From the NCBI GenBank assembly GCA_958403905.1, contig CATXZD010000001.1, forward strand, positions 124,001 through 188,000: DNA of 64,000 nt. Reading direction: 5' to 3'. Positions within the stretch are counted from its first letter, which is position 1. Every line of letters begins with the position of its first letter. The translations under genes and the position numbers were made by a program. Positions 44,592 through 53,244 of this stretch are shown here, one piece after another. The stretch is from an uncultured Ruminococcus sp. Its GTDB lineage: Bacteria; Bacillota; Clostridia; Oscillospirales; Acutalibacteraceae. Below the pieces are notes generated by a model, which worked only from the letters and a program-made list of their open reading frames with translations, had not been told where the DNA came from and did not search any database.

Positions 44592-44620
44592 TTAATAGCA
44601 AACAAAAAGTTTGTAATATT

Positions 44621-44784
44621 CACAGAGTAGAAATTTGTGCGTGAAGTGTTCTGCGGACGGGGAGTTGCCGCAGAAACGAAAGAGTAACCCTCTGCGGTAC
44701 AAATTTTGCATCCCGCTGGCAATAATTCTCAATAATTTATTTTATTTTGATTTTAACGGGATAGCGTAAGCTGTCCCGTTTTTA
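44621..44784 (+). ncRNA. Tetrahydrofolate riboswitch with terminator
   Basis: The aptamer (44621-44720) matches the folT/THF RNA class: GAGTAG at the 5' side, GCGTGAAGTG, the GGACGGGGAGTTGCCG stretch, CGAAAGAG, CTGCGGTACAAATTTTGC and ATCCCGCTGG at the 3' side. A terminator follows at 44755-44784 (AACGGGATAGC / GCTGTCCCGTT, then TTTT). ATCCCG at 44710-44715 can pair with CGGGAT at 44757-44762, so ligand-stabilised P1 would free the terminator: an OFF switch for folate synthesis. Confidence 0.9.
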
Positions 44785-44840
44785 TAGCTTTTATGGGAAT
44801 AATAAAATACATTACCTGATTTTTTAAAAGGAGCAAAGCT

Positions 44841-45398
44841 ATGGTTGACGAAGAAAAAATACAAAAAGCTGTCGCTATGATTTTAGAAGCTGTCGGCGAG
44901 GATCCCGAACGTGAGGGACTGCGTGAAACTCCTCAGCGTGTGGCAAGAATGTATGCTGAATTAACAGCAGGCTATAACGACAGCGCAGAAACTCATCTTT
45001 CAAAGGTTTTTACCGCAGAAAATGCCGAGGTTGTGCTTGAAAAGGATATTAATTTTCACTCGCTTTGCGAGCACCATTTGCTCCCGTTTTTCGGCAGGGT
45101 ACATATTGCCTACATTCCTGACGGAAAGGTTGTGGGGCTAAGCAAGCTCGCACGTGTTGTTGAGGTGTTTGCAAGACGTCTGCAAATTCAGGAGCAGATG
45201 ACTAATCAGATTGCAGACGCAATTAATGACGTGCTGTCTCCTAAGGGTGTGTTTGTGATTGTCGAAGCTGAGCATACCTGTATGACAATGAGGGGGATTA
45301 AGAAAATCGGCAGTAAAACGGTTACAATGGCGTCAAGAGGAGATTTTAAGGATAATTTTCAAATGCAGAAAAACATACAGGAGTTAATAAAGCTTTGA
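44841..45398 (+). CDS. folE: GTP cyclohydrolase I
   Basis: Converts GTP to 7,8-dihydroneopterin triphosphate, the first step of folate synthesis. It has 185 residues, full length for type IA. Zinc ligands are in FHSLCEHHLLPFFG and EAEHTCMTMRGI; QIQEQMTNQI-type helices pack the decamer. AAAGGAG precedes the ATG. First gene of an operon under the THF riboswitch; the next gene overlaps by four bases. Confidence 0.96.
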   Translation: MVDEEKIQKAVAMILEAVGEDPEREGLRETPQRVARMYAELTAGYNDSAETHLSKVFTAENAEVVLEKDINFHSLCEHHLLPFFGRVHIAYIPDGKVVGLSKLARVVEVFARRLQIQEQMTNQIADAINDVLSPKGVFVIVEAEHTCMTMRGIKKIGSKTVTMASRGDFKDNFQMQKNIQELIKL

Positions 45399-45871
45399 TT
45401 CGTGTAAATAAAATTATAAAAAACAGCCTTTTTTGCAGTTGTATGCAGGAGATAGATGAGGCTGAAAAAGAACGTATTTTTTGCGGCCACGGTATTGAAC
45501 ATCTGTTAAGTACGGCAAGAATAATGCTTATAAACGCCCTTGAAGAAAACCTTGACATTGACAAAGAAATAATCTACGCTGCTGCATTGCTTCACGATAT
45601 TGGCAGGGCAAGAGCATATCGCCTGAATACCGACCATGCATCGGAAAGTGCAATAATCGCAGGGCAAATTTTAATGGACTGCGGTTTTGAACAAGCGGAA
45701 GCTGACGAAATTATTTATGCAGTTAAGCATCATAACGACAAAGAAAAATCAAACAAGCTTTGTTTTTTGCTGAGAACTGCCGACAGACTAAGCCGTAATT
45801 GCTTTGCCTGCAAGGCTTATGAAGAATGTAACTGGAGCGAAAATAAAAAGAATAAGGGTGTAACCGTATGA
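45395..45871 (+). CDS. HD-domain hydrolase in the folate operon
   Basis: Metal-dependent phosphohydrolase of 158 residues, TTG start inside the folE stop. HD residues are seen in CGHGIEHLLSTARIML (His36), AAALLHDIGRARAY (His67-Asp68), and later VKHHNDK and RTADRLSRN. It sits between folE and folP with four-base overlaps on both sides. The pathway needs removal of phosphates from dihydroneopterin triphosphate, and no Nudix FolQ is present here, so this enzyme may do that step. That function is inferred from position only. Confidence 0.85.
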   Translation: MIRVNKIIKNSLFCSCMQEIDEAEKERIFCGHGIEHLLSTARIMLINALEENLDIDKEIIYAAALLHDIGRARAYRLNTDHASESAIIAGQILMDCGFEQAEADEIIYAVKHHNDKEKSNKLCFLLRTADRLSRNCFACKAYEECNWSENKKNKGVTV

Positions 45872-46686
45872 TAATCAGGGGCAAAGAATTTGATGTAAAA
45901 AATAATGTGTATATTATGGGGATTTTAAATGTAACTCCCGACTCCTTTTCTGACGGCGGAAATTTTAACAGCCTTGATAAGGCATTGTATCACGCCGAGG
46001 AAATGATTGCACAGGGCGCAGATATTATTGATGTGGGCGGTGAATCGACAAGGCCGGGTCATACAAAGATTTCCGATGAGGAGGAGATTGAGCGTGTTTC
46101 TCCGATTCTGTCTGCAATTCGTGAACATTTTGATGTTCCTGTGTCATTGGACAGCTATAAAAGCAAAGTTGTCAAGGCAAATTTGGGACAAATCGACTTG
46201 ATTAACGACATATGGGGACTAAAGTATGACTCTGAAATGGCTCAGGCTGCGGCAAAATCAAACCTGCCTTACTGCCTTATGCACAACAGAAAGAACAGCG
46301 AGTATAATAATTTTTTCGAGGACTTTATGGCTGACGTAAAGAAAAGTCTTGACATTGCCGAAAAAGCAGGAATAAAAAAGGAAAATATAATACTGGACGG
46401 AGGAGTCGGCTTTGCAAAAAGCTGTGAACAGAATCTTCAGGTAATCAATCGTACCGACGAGCTTTGCGCTTTGGGCTGTCCCGTAATGATTGCAACGTCG
46501 AGAAAATCGGTAATCGGACTTACGCTTGACAGAAAGATTAATGAACGTTTAATCGGTACTGTGGCTACTACAGTAATCGGAGTAATGAAGGGTGCTTCAT
46601 TTGTTCGTGTTCACGATATTTCCGAAAATTACGACGCAATAAGAATGACAAAATCCGTTTTGGAGGAAAGAAAATGGATAAAATAA
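45868..46686 (+). CDS. folP: Dihydropteroate synthase
   Basis: Joins 4-aminobenzoate to dihydropterin pyrophosphate, the step blocked by sulfonamides. It has 272 residues, a TIM barrel with MGILNVTPDSFSDGG, GADIIDVGGESTRPG, VSLDSYKSKV and IATSRKSVIG. All expected motifs are present. It overlaps folBK by 13 bases. Confidence 0.96.
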   Translation: MIIRGKEFDVKNNVYIMGILNVTPDSFSDGGNFNSLDKALYHAEEMIAQGADIIDVGGESTRPGHTKISDEEEIERVSPILSAIREHFDVPVSLDSYKSKVVKANLGQIDLINDIWGLKYDSEMAQAAAKSNLPYCLMHNRKNSEYNNFFEDFMADVKKSLDIAEKAGIKKENIILDGGVGFAKSCEQNLQVINRTDELCALGCPVMIATSRKSVIGLTLDRKINERLIGTVATTVIGVMKGASFVRVHDISENYDAIRMTKSVLEERKWIK

Positions 46687-47489
46687 CTTTGAAGGGAATT
46701 GAGTTTTTCGGTTATCACGGCATTTTACAAAGTGAAAAGGAGCTTGGTCAGTCTTTCAGTGTTGACTGTGAGCTGTATCTGGATATTTCCCTTTGCAATG
46801 ATGACTTGAGCAAAACGGTTAATTACGCAGATGTTGCATGTGAAATAACCTCATTTTGCAGAGAGAACAGATATGATTTGCTTGAAACCCTTGCAGACAA
46901 TCTTGCAAAAGATATTCTTTTAAATTATTCTTTAGTCAAAGAGCTTGTTCTGACAATTCACAAGCCACATGCACCTATTCCGACAGGATTTGACGACGTG
47001 TCGCTGACAGTCAAAAGAGGGTGGCATACCTGCTACCTTGCAACAGGCTCAAATTTGGGTGACCGTGAGAAAAACCTCGATACCGTTTGGAGCGAGATTG
47101 AGAAAAATCCGTATATTATGGGTATTTGCAAGTCTGATTATATTGAAACCGAGCCTTACGGCGTGAAAGACCAGCCTGATTTTTTGAACGGCGCAATAAA
47201 AGTCCGAACAATTCTGACACCCCGTGAACTGCTGAAATTTTGCAACGATACCGAAATGCTCTGCGGCAGGGTAAGAACAAGGCGCTGGGGTGAAAGAACG
47301 CTTGATGTTGATATACTGATGTATGACAGCGAGGTGATTTTTACCGATGATTTAAAGATTCCGCATCCTGAAATGCACAAGAGGGCTTTTGTTTTACAGC
47401 CTCTTGCACAGATAGAGCCGTATCTGATTCATCCCGTGAGAAAAATAAACGTAACCGAACTGCTTGACCAATTAAATAAGGGTGAGTGA
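46674..47489 (+). CDS. folBK: Fused dihydroneopterin aldolase / HPPK
   Basis: Bifunctional protein of 271 residues. FolB (about 1-118: LKGIEFFGYHGILQSEKELG, VNYADVACEI, LETLADNLA) cleaves dihydroneopterin. FolK (about 119-271: CYLATGSNLGDREKNL, GVKDQPDFLNGAI, RWGERTLDVDILMYD, PHPEMHKRAFVL) adds pyrophosphate from ATP. The fusion is common in Clostridia. It lies between folP and folA. Confidence 0.95.
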   Translation: MDKITLKGIEFFGYHGILQSEKELGQSFSVDCELYLDISLCNDDLSKTVNYADVACEITSFCRENRYDLLETLADNLAKDILLNYSLVKELVLTIHKPHAPIPTGFDDVSLTVKRGWHTCYLATGSNLGDREKNLDTVWSEIEKNPYIMGICKSDYIETEPYGVKDQPDFLNGAIKVRTILTPRELLKFCNDTEMLCGRVRTRRWGERTLDVDILMYDSEVIFTDDLKIPHPEMHKRAFVLQPLAQIEPYLIHPVRKINVTELLDQLNKGE

Positions 47490-47491
47490 TT

Positions 47492-47995
47492 ATGAATTGT
47501 ATTGCGGCTGTTGACAGAAATTGGGGAATAGGGCTTGATAACAGCCTGCTGTTTCATATTCCTCAGGATATGAGCTTTTTTAAAGAAAAGACTGTCGGCA
47601 ATACGGTGATTATGGGTAAAAACACTCTGCTTTCACTGCCCGGCGGAAAGCCTCTTGCGAATAGAAGAAATATTGTTTTAAGCACAAGCCTGTCAGAAAA
47701 GGACTTTATTGTTTGCAAAGATTTAAAAAATCTTTTTGAAAAAATAAAATCATATGACAACGACAAACTGTTTGTCATAGGCGGCGAGCAGATTTACAAA
47801 ATACTTTTGCCGTATTGCAGTGTGGCATATATAACGCGTGTCAATGACGAAAGAAATGCAAATAAGTTTTTTGTAAACCTTGATTTGTGTAAAAACTGGA
47901 AAATGACCTTTAAGGGCGAAAGCCAAATATATAACGGAATTGAGTTTTGCTTTTGCGAATACAGAAACACTCAACCGAAAAGCTTTGAATATTGA
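47492..47995 (+). CDS. folA: Dihydrofolate reductase
   Basis: NADPH-dependent reduction of dihydrofolate to tetrahydrofolate, the last step and the source of the riboswitch ligand. It has 167 residues. Motifs: AAVDRNWGIGLDNSLLFHIP, TVIMGKNTLLSLPGGKPL, RRNIVLS and VIGGEQIYKILLPYC. The ATG at 47492 follows GGGTGAG; a GTG at 47486 overlaps the folBK stop and is a possible alternative. A terminator follows. Confidence 0.94.
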   Translation: MNCIAAVDRNWGIGLDNSLLFHIPQDMSFFKEKTVGNTVIMGKNTLLSLPGGKPLANRRNIVLSTSLSEKDFIVCKDLKNLFEKIKSYDNDKLFVIGGEQIYKILLPYCSVAYITRVNDERNANKFFVNLDLCKNWKMTFKGESQIYNGIEFCFCEYRNTQPKSFEY

Positions 47996-48001
47996 TTTAT
48001 A

Positions 48002-48038
48002 AAAGCCGAAATGCTCTGTCAGCGTTTCGGCTTTTTTG
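48002..48038 (+). terminator. Terminator of the folate operon
   Basis: AAAGCCGAAA and TTTCGGCTTT pair around a 13-base loop, followed by TTTT. Nothing further is seen up to 48230. Confidence 0.88.
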
Positions 48039-48252
48039 TCGGTATAAACCGATTTTATGCTCAGATTAAGTGCATAAAACTTAACATGGAATTAAATTCA
48101 ATTCTTATTTCTAAATATATTTTTTTATTAAAAACAAATCGTTTTGGTAAATACATAGAAATTGTCAAACAAGCTCTCTTAAAGTTGAATTTTGTCGGTT
48201 TCGTGCTAAAATATTAATGGTTTAAATCAAATTTATAAATGAGGTGTAATTT

Positions 48253-49536
48253 GTGGATATGCTGGACATTTTAAAAAATCTAGCCATTATTCTGATAGCG
48301 GCAAAGCTTTGCGGACTTGTTGTGCGCAAGCTGAAAGGCCCTCAGGTTGTCGGTGAGATTATTGCAGGACTTATCGTAGGTCCTTGTCTGCTGAATTTTG
48401 TTCAGTACGATAATTTTACCGCAGGTATGGCTGAAATCGGCGTTGTACTGCTGATGTTTGCGGCAGGTTTGGGAACGGATTTAAAGGAACTTGTCAAGAC
48501 AGGTTTTGTGTCGTTTATGATTGCGCTTGCAGGTGTTGTTGTGTCAATCCTCGGCGGTGCGGCAGTTTACCTTGCGTTCGGCTTCGGCGAACCGGGTGCA
48601 CAGATGCTCGAGGCGATTTTTGTGGGAACAATTCTTGCTGCAACCTCGGTCAGCATCACCGTTCAGGCGCTTAAAGAAATGGGACATCTTAAAGGCAAGG
48701 TAGCTACTACAATCCTTTCTGCGGCGGTTATTGACGACGTTATCGGCATCGTACTGCTCACGGTTGTAATCGGCTTTAAAAATCCCGAGGTTCAGCCGCT
48801 GAATGTTTGCATTAATATTGTTATTTTCTTTGCACTTGCAGTTGTGCTCGGCTTTGCTTTGTATTTTCTGTTCAAATGGCTTGACAAACGTTGGCCTCAT
48901 TCAAGAAGAATTCCGATTTTCGGACTTGTTCTTTGTTTTGCCTGCGCATACTGTGCAGAAGAATTCTTCGGAATTGCCGACATCACAGGTGCATACGTTG
49001 CAGGTATTATCCTCTGTAACATCAAGGATTCACACTATATTGAAAGAAAAATGGACGTAAGCTCCTATATGATTTTCGGCCCGGTTTTCTTTGCAAGCAT
49101 TGGACTTCAAACAAGCTTTGAAAGTTTTGATATGTCTATGCTCTGGTTCTCAATTGCGCTTGTTGCCGTTGCACTTGTTACCAAGGTAATCGGCTGCGGC
49201 GGAACGGCAAGACTTTGCAGGTTCAATACAACCGACTCGCTCAAAATCGGAATCGGTATGATGAACAGGGGAGAGGTTGGACTGATTGTTGCCAAAAAGG
49301 GACTTGATACGGGTCTTATGGCGCCGGAATTTTTTACGCCCGTAATCATTCTGATTATCGTTTCATCGCTTGCAACACCTATTTTGCTCAAGTTTGTTTA
49401 CACAAAGTGGCCCGATAAAAAGTCTTCAAATGAGTCGAATTTGCCTGACGAAAAGGAAAAGGTTTATCCTCAGGAGTCAATCGGTGCAACTGCAAATATA
49501 ACGGCAGACCAGTTTCAGGATAATAACGAAGAATAA
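48253..49536 (+). CDS. Cation:proton antiporter (CPA2 family)
   Basis: Integral membrane antiporter of 427 residues with GTG start after GAGGTG. About 12 membrane segments. Family features are GPQVVGEIIAGLIVGPCLLN near the N-terminus, GVVLLMFAAGLGTDLKEL, the TSVSITVQALKEMG region and the ion-site aspartates in AAVIDDVIGIVLLTVVIG. A hydrophilic C-terminal tail (about 392-427) has no RCK/TrkA domain. The ion (Na+ or K+) cannot be assigned. Confidence 0.9.
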   Translation: MDMLDILKNLAIILIAAKLCGLVVRKLKGPQVVGEIIAGLIVGPCLLNFVQYDNFTAGMAEIGVVLLMFAAGLGTDLKELVKTGFVSFMIALAGVVVSILGGAAVYLAFGFGEPGAQMLEAIFVGTILAATSVSITVQALKEMGHLKGKVATTILSAAVIDDVIGIVLLTVVIGFKNPEVQPLNVCINIVIFFALAVVLGFALYFLFKWLDKRWPHSRRIPIFGLVLCFACAYCAEEFFGIADITGAYVAGIILCNIKDSHYIERKMDVSSYMIFGPVFFASIGLQTSFESFDMSMLWFSIALVAVALVTKVIGCGGTARLCRFNTTDSLKIGIGMMNRGEVGLIVAKKGLDTGLMAPEFFTPVIILIIVSSLATPILLKFVYTKWPDKKSSNESNLPDEKEKVYPQESIGATANITADQFQDNNEE

Positions 49537-49549
49537 AATATTATATACG

Positions 49550-49596
49550 CAAAAAGCGGTACAGTCAACATATTGACTGTACCGCTTTTATATTTT
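49550..49596. terminator. Bidirectional terminator between antiporter and valS
   Basis: A 17-bp arm AAAAGCGGTACAGTCAA (49552-49568) pairs with its exact complement at 49573-49589, with a four-base loop and T tracts on both strands. Confidence 0.93.
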
Positions 49597-49598
49597 TG

Positions 49599-52292
49599 TT
49601 ATTTCAAAGCATTGATAGCCGCTTCAATAAGGGCAATCTGCTCTCTTTCTTTTGCAGCCTGTCCTTTAACTTTTTCAATTACTGCTTCGGGTGCCTTTGA
49701 AACAAAGCCCTGATTGTTAAGCTTGCCTTCACTCTGTGCAAGGCGTTTCTTAACCTGCTCAAGCTCCTTGTTAAGTCTTGCAAGTTCTGCCTGTTTGTCA
49801 ACAAGCTCGTCCATCGGAATGTAAATCTTTGCATCGGCAGTTACGATTGTAACTGCGCCCTCAATTTCAAAGCTGTTTGAAACCTCAACCTCGCTTGCAG
49901 AAGCAAGCTTCTGAATAAATGCTGTGCCATCCTTAAAGGTTTGCGGAAACTTTGTTGCAATGTAAACCTTTGCTTTTCTTGACGGAGGTACGTTCATCTC
50001 TGCACGGCGGTTACGGATTGCTCTGATTGCTTCCATAACTCTCTGCATTTCAAGAACAGCTTCGGTATAGTTAAGCTCTGCGCTGTATTCGGGATACTTT
50101 GCAAGCATTACCGTTTCGCCGTCGTGAGGAATTGTCTGCCAGATTTCCTCGGTAATGTAAGGCATAAACGGGTGGAGAAGTCTGAGAATTTGGTCAAGTA
50201 CATAAAGCAGTACCTGTCTTGCATTCTGTGCGTCCTCGCCCTCGCTTGAAAGTCTTGCCTTTACAAGCTCAATGTACCAGTCGCAGTAGCAGTCCCAGAT
50301 AAACTCATAAACCTTCTGAACGGCGATGCCAAGCTCAAATTTTTCAAGATTTTCGTTGACTTCCTTTGCAACCGTGTTGAGTGTTGAAACAATCCACTTG
50401 TCCTCGGTCGTGAGGTTTTCGGGAAGTTTTGAGGAAACGTCATAATCGTCAATGTTCATATGAACATAGCGTGAAGCGTTCCAAAGTTTGTTTGCAAAGT
50501 TGGAGCAGGCTTCAATTCTTTTTTCGGAATATCTGATGTCGTTACCCGGCGAGTTACCCGTAACAAGCAAAAATCTCAGTGCGTCTGCGCCGTACTTTTT
50601 GATTACTTCAATCGGGTCAACGCCGTTGCCGAGTGATTTTGACATTTTAATGCCGTTTTCGTCACGGACAATGCCGTGAATAAACACGGTCTTAAACGGA
50701 GCTTCACACGTCTGCTCAAGTGCAGAGAAAATCATTCTTGCAACCCAGAAGAAGATAATGTCATATCCGGTTACAAGAGTGTCTGTGGGGTAGAAATAAT
50801 CAAGCTCGGGAGTTTTATCAGGCCAACCGAGAGTTGAGAACGGCCACAAAGCAGAGCTGAACCAGGTGTCGAGAGTGTCCTCATCCTGATGCAAATGGTT
50901 TTTACCGCACTTAGGGCAAACTGACGGAGCTTCTTTTGCAACGATAATCTCGCCGCAGTCGTCGCAGTACCATGCAGGAATTCTGTGTCCCCACCAAAGC
51001 TGACGGGAAATACACCAATCTCTGATGTTCTCCATCCAGTTAAAATAAATTTTTTCAAAGCGTTCGGGAACAAATTTTGTTTTGCCTTCACGAACAGCCT
51101 TGATTGCAGGCTCTGCAAGCGGCGCCATCTTTACAAACCACTGCTTTGAAACCATAGGCTCAATCGTTGTGTGACAGCGATAGCAGGTGCCTACATCATG
51201 AGTAAGCTCTTCGGTTTCCTTGAGTGCCCCGATTTCTTCAAGGTCTGCAAGAATAGCCTTTCTTGCTTCCATAGTTGTCATTCCTGCGTATTTTCCGCAG
51301 TCAAGCACTTCGGGCTCATTTTCGGCAAGCTGCCCCTTAGCTTTCAACTCGTTATACTCTTCAACATCTTTTAAACCTGTCATATGACCGTCATATGTGA
51401 AGCAACGGACAATAGGGAGATTGCAGCGCTGACCAACCTCGAAGTCGTTAGGGTCATGAGCAGGTGTAATCTTAACAACACCTGTACCTTTTTCCATATC
51501 TGCGTGTTCATCGCATACAACAGGAATTTCCTTGTTGAGCAGAGGGAGAATTACATGACAGCCATGCAAGTGCTTATAACGCTCATCATCCTTGTTGATT
51601 GCAACAGCCGTGTCGCCGAGCATTGTTTCGGGGCGGGTTGTAGCAATTTCAAGATATTCGCCTGTTTCCTTAACCTGATACAGCAAATGCCAAAAATGAC
51701 CGCTTTGTTCTTTGTATTCAACCTCAGCGTCTGAAATTGATGTACAGCAATGAGGACACCAGTTTACCATTCTGTTGCCGCGGTATATTTTTCCGCTTTC
51801 ATAGAGCTTTACAAAAACTTCTTTAACAGCTTCTGAACAGCCCTCGTCCATTGTAAAGCGTTCACGTTCCCAGTCGCAGCTTGCGCCGAGCTTTCTGAAC
51901 TGTTTGGTAATTCTGCCGCCGTATTCCTTCTTCCATTCCCAGGCACGTTCAAGAAACTTTTCTCTGCCGAGGGACTCTTTTGAGATTCCCTCTTTACGCA
52001 TAGCCTCAACAATTTTAGCCTCTGTTGCAATAGAAGCATGGTCTGTTCCGGGAAGCCAAAGTGCGCTGTAGCCCTGCATTCTTCTCCAACGAATCAAGAT
52101 ATCCTGCAAGGTTTCGTCAAGAGCATGACCTATGTGCAGCTGACCTGTGATGTTTGGCGGCGGCATAACGATAGTATAGGGCTTTTTGTTTTTGTCTACT
52201 TCGGCGTGGAAGTAGTTGCCCTTAAGCCAGAAATCATAAATTTTGTCCTCGAATTCCGAGGGGTTATAAGATTTAGCAAGTTCCTTTGCCAT
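49599..52292 (-). CDS. valS: Valyl-tRNA synthetase
   Basis: Class I synthetase of 897 residues, normal for bacterial ValRS. HIGH motif in PPPNITGQLHIGHALD, an editing (CP1) domain around EIATTRPETMLGDTAVA, zinc-ribbon cysteines (CDDCGEI, CPKCGKN), KMSKS in ENGIKMSKSLGNG, an anticodon-binding domain and a C-terminal coiled coil (about 830-897). The second ATG (52292) is eight bases after GAGGAG and is preferred. No T-box element is present in the short leader. Confidence 0.96.
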   Translation of the reverse strand: MAKELAKSYNPSEFEDKIYDFWLKGNYFHAEVDKNKKPYTIVMPPPNITGQLHIGHALDETLQDILIRWRRMQGYSALWLPGTDHASIATEAKIVEAMRKEGISKESLGREKFLERAWEWKKEYGGRITKQFRKLGASCDWERERFTMDEGCSEAVKEVFVKLYESGKIYRGNRMVNWCPHCCTSISDAEVEYKEQSGHFWHLLYQVKETGEYLEIATTRPETMLGDTAVAINKDDERYKHLHGCHVILPLLNKEIPVVCDEHADMEKGTGVVKITPAHDPNDFEVGQRCNLPIVRCFTYDGHMTGLKDVEEYNELKAKGQLAENEPEVLDCGKYAGMTTMEARKAILADLEEIGALKETEELTHDVGTCYRCHTTIEPMVSKQWFVKMAPLAEPAIKAVREGKTKFVPERFEKIYFNWMENIRDWCISRQLWWGHRIPAWYCDDCGEIIVAKEAPSVCPKCGKNHLHQDEDTLDTWFSSALWPFSTLGWPDKTPELDYFYPTDTLVTGYDIIFFWVARMIFSALEQTCEAPFKTVFIHGIVRDENGIKMSKSLGNGVDPIEVIKKYGADALRFLLVTGNSPGNDIRYSEKRIEACSNFANKLWNASRYVHMNIDDYDVSSKLPENLTTEDKWIVSTLNTVAKEVNENLEKFELGIAVQKVYEFIWDCYCDWYIELVKARLSSEGEDAQNARQVLLYVLDQILRLLHPFMPYITEEIWQTIPHDGETVMLAKYPEYSAELNYTEAVLEMQRVMEAIRAIRNRRAEMNVPPSRKAKVYIATKFPQTFKDGTAFIQKLASASEVEVSNSFEIEGAVTIVTADAKIYIPMDELVDKQAELARLNKELEQVKKRLAQSEGKLNNQGFVSKAPEAVIEKVKGQAAKEREQIALIEAAINALK

Positions 52293-52397
52293 AAACATAT
52301 CTCCTCATACATTGCAAAGTGGTAAGCAAAAATCAAAACGCTTACATATACTTATATATTATCTCATTTTAGTGCTCTTTTGTCAATCAATGAGAGG

Positions 52398-52450
52398 AAA
52401 AAACTGCGGAATTTGCCGCAATTAATGTGTGAGCAAATTCCGCAGTCGAA
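52398..52450 (-). terminator. Terminator between the DUF2798-like gene and valS
   Basis: ACTGCGGAATTTGC (52403-52416) pairs with GCAAATTCCGCAGT (52433-52446). On the minus strand the stem is followed by TTTTTT. Confidence 0.85.
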
Positions 52451-52473
52451 AATAAGTGTTTTATCAGTTGATT

Positions 52474-53061
52474 TTAATTTTCAGCTTTAATTGCCTGAAC
52501 AGCCAAAGGTTCAGTATCAATCTTGTTTCTGCAAAATATTGTTTTGAATACTTTGCGTATAAGAGGCTGAATAAAGAACATCTGACCGAAAAATGCAAAC
52601 GGCAGATTAAAGCAGACAAGCTTGAACCACGTTGCAAACAGCGTGATTATGCTGAATCCTGCATAATAGGGATAATAGATGAAAGCTGCAATAAGACTCA
52701 TGGCAGGACACATAAGTCCGACTGTGGCACAAATGATTGCGCTTTCAAAAATTACGGGGTGGGTTTCACGGGGATTAAATACCTTTGAAGCAAGCTTGAA
52801 AGAGCAGGGACTGCCCATAAAAACTTCAAGGCTGAATGCAAAAATAAACTCCACAAGCACAACGCTCCATATCGGCATATAGCTGCCGAACATATATATG
52901 CCGCCTTGTTTGTTAATTGCTTCAAGCACGCCCTGAGTACCGTTTAACTCCATCAGAGTTGCACCGTTGACCACATAGAGGTTGTAGAAAACAAAGGCGT
53001 GGACTGTGACTAATACTGTGAGAAAGGCAAAAACCGTTCTCTGAAACTGATTACTTGGCAT
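52474..53061 (-). CDS. DUF2798-like four-segment membrane protein
   Basis: Protein of 195 residues from the ATG at 53061 (AAAGGAG upstream). It shows about four membrane segments in two similar halves: RTVFAFLTVLVTVHAFVFYN and VVLVEFIFAFSLEVFMG, then AIICATVGLMCPAMSLIAAF and FKLVCFNLPFAFFGQMFF. The paired layout with a Phe-rich last helix is that of DUF2798. Function unknown. Its leader carries a long hairpin with a T tract (53092-53180). Confidence 0.75.
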   Translation of the reverse strand: MPSNQFQRTVFAFLTVLVTVHAFVFYNLYVVNGATLMELNGTQGVLEAINKQGGIYMFGSYMPIWSVVLVEFIFAFSLEVFMGSPCSFKLASKVFNPRETHPVIFESAIICATVGLMCPAMSLIAAFIYYPYYAGFSIITLFATWFKLVCFNLPFAFFGQMFFIQPLIRKVFKTIFCRNKIDTEPLAVQAIKAEN

Positions 53062-53085
53062 AAAATTTACTCTCCTTTTTTGTAA

Positions 53086-53180
53086 ACGAAAAAACGACAC
53101 AATATGCACATGCACCAATCCGAAAATAAAACATATTTACCGTAATCAGATTTATGTGCATTGCACTACTTGTGTCGTTT
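53086..53180 (-). promoter_or_regulatory. Structured leader with terminator-like closing stem
   Basis: AAACGACACAA (53092-53102) is exactly complementary to TTGTGTCGTTT (53170-53180), and inside it ATGCACAT (53104-53111) is complementary to ATGTGCAT (53154-53161). On the minus strand the closing stem runs into TTTTTT, then the ribosome site of the DUF2798-like gene. The layout (long closing stem, about 40-base interior, poly-U) is that of an attenuator or riboswitch. It matches no class I know. Confidence 0.5.
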
Positions 53181-53244
53181 ATGTATCGTTTATTAAATTT
53201 CTCAGTTAGTTTATCACTTTTTCAAAAAAAAGTCAAGCAAGGCT

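Noticed and set aside
52293..52402. Valine T-box leader before valS
   Set aside because: The leader is short and lacks the conserved T-box sequence; the only hairpin is the terminator of the upstream gene.
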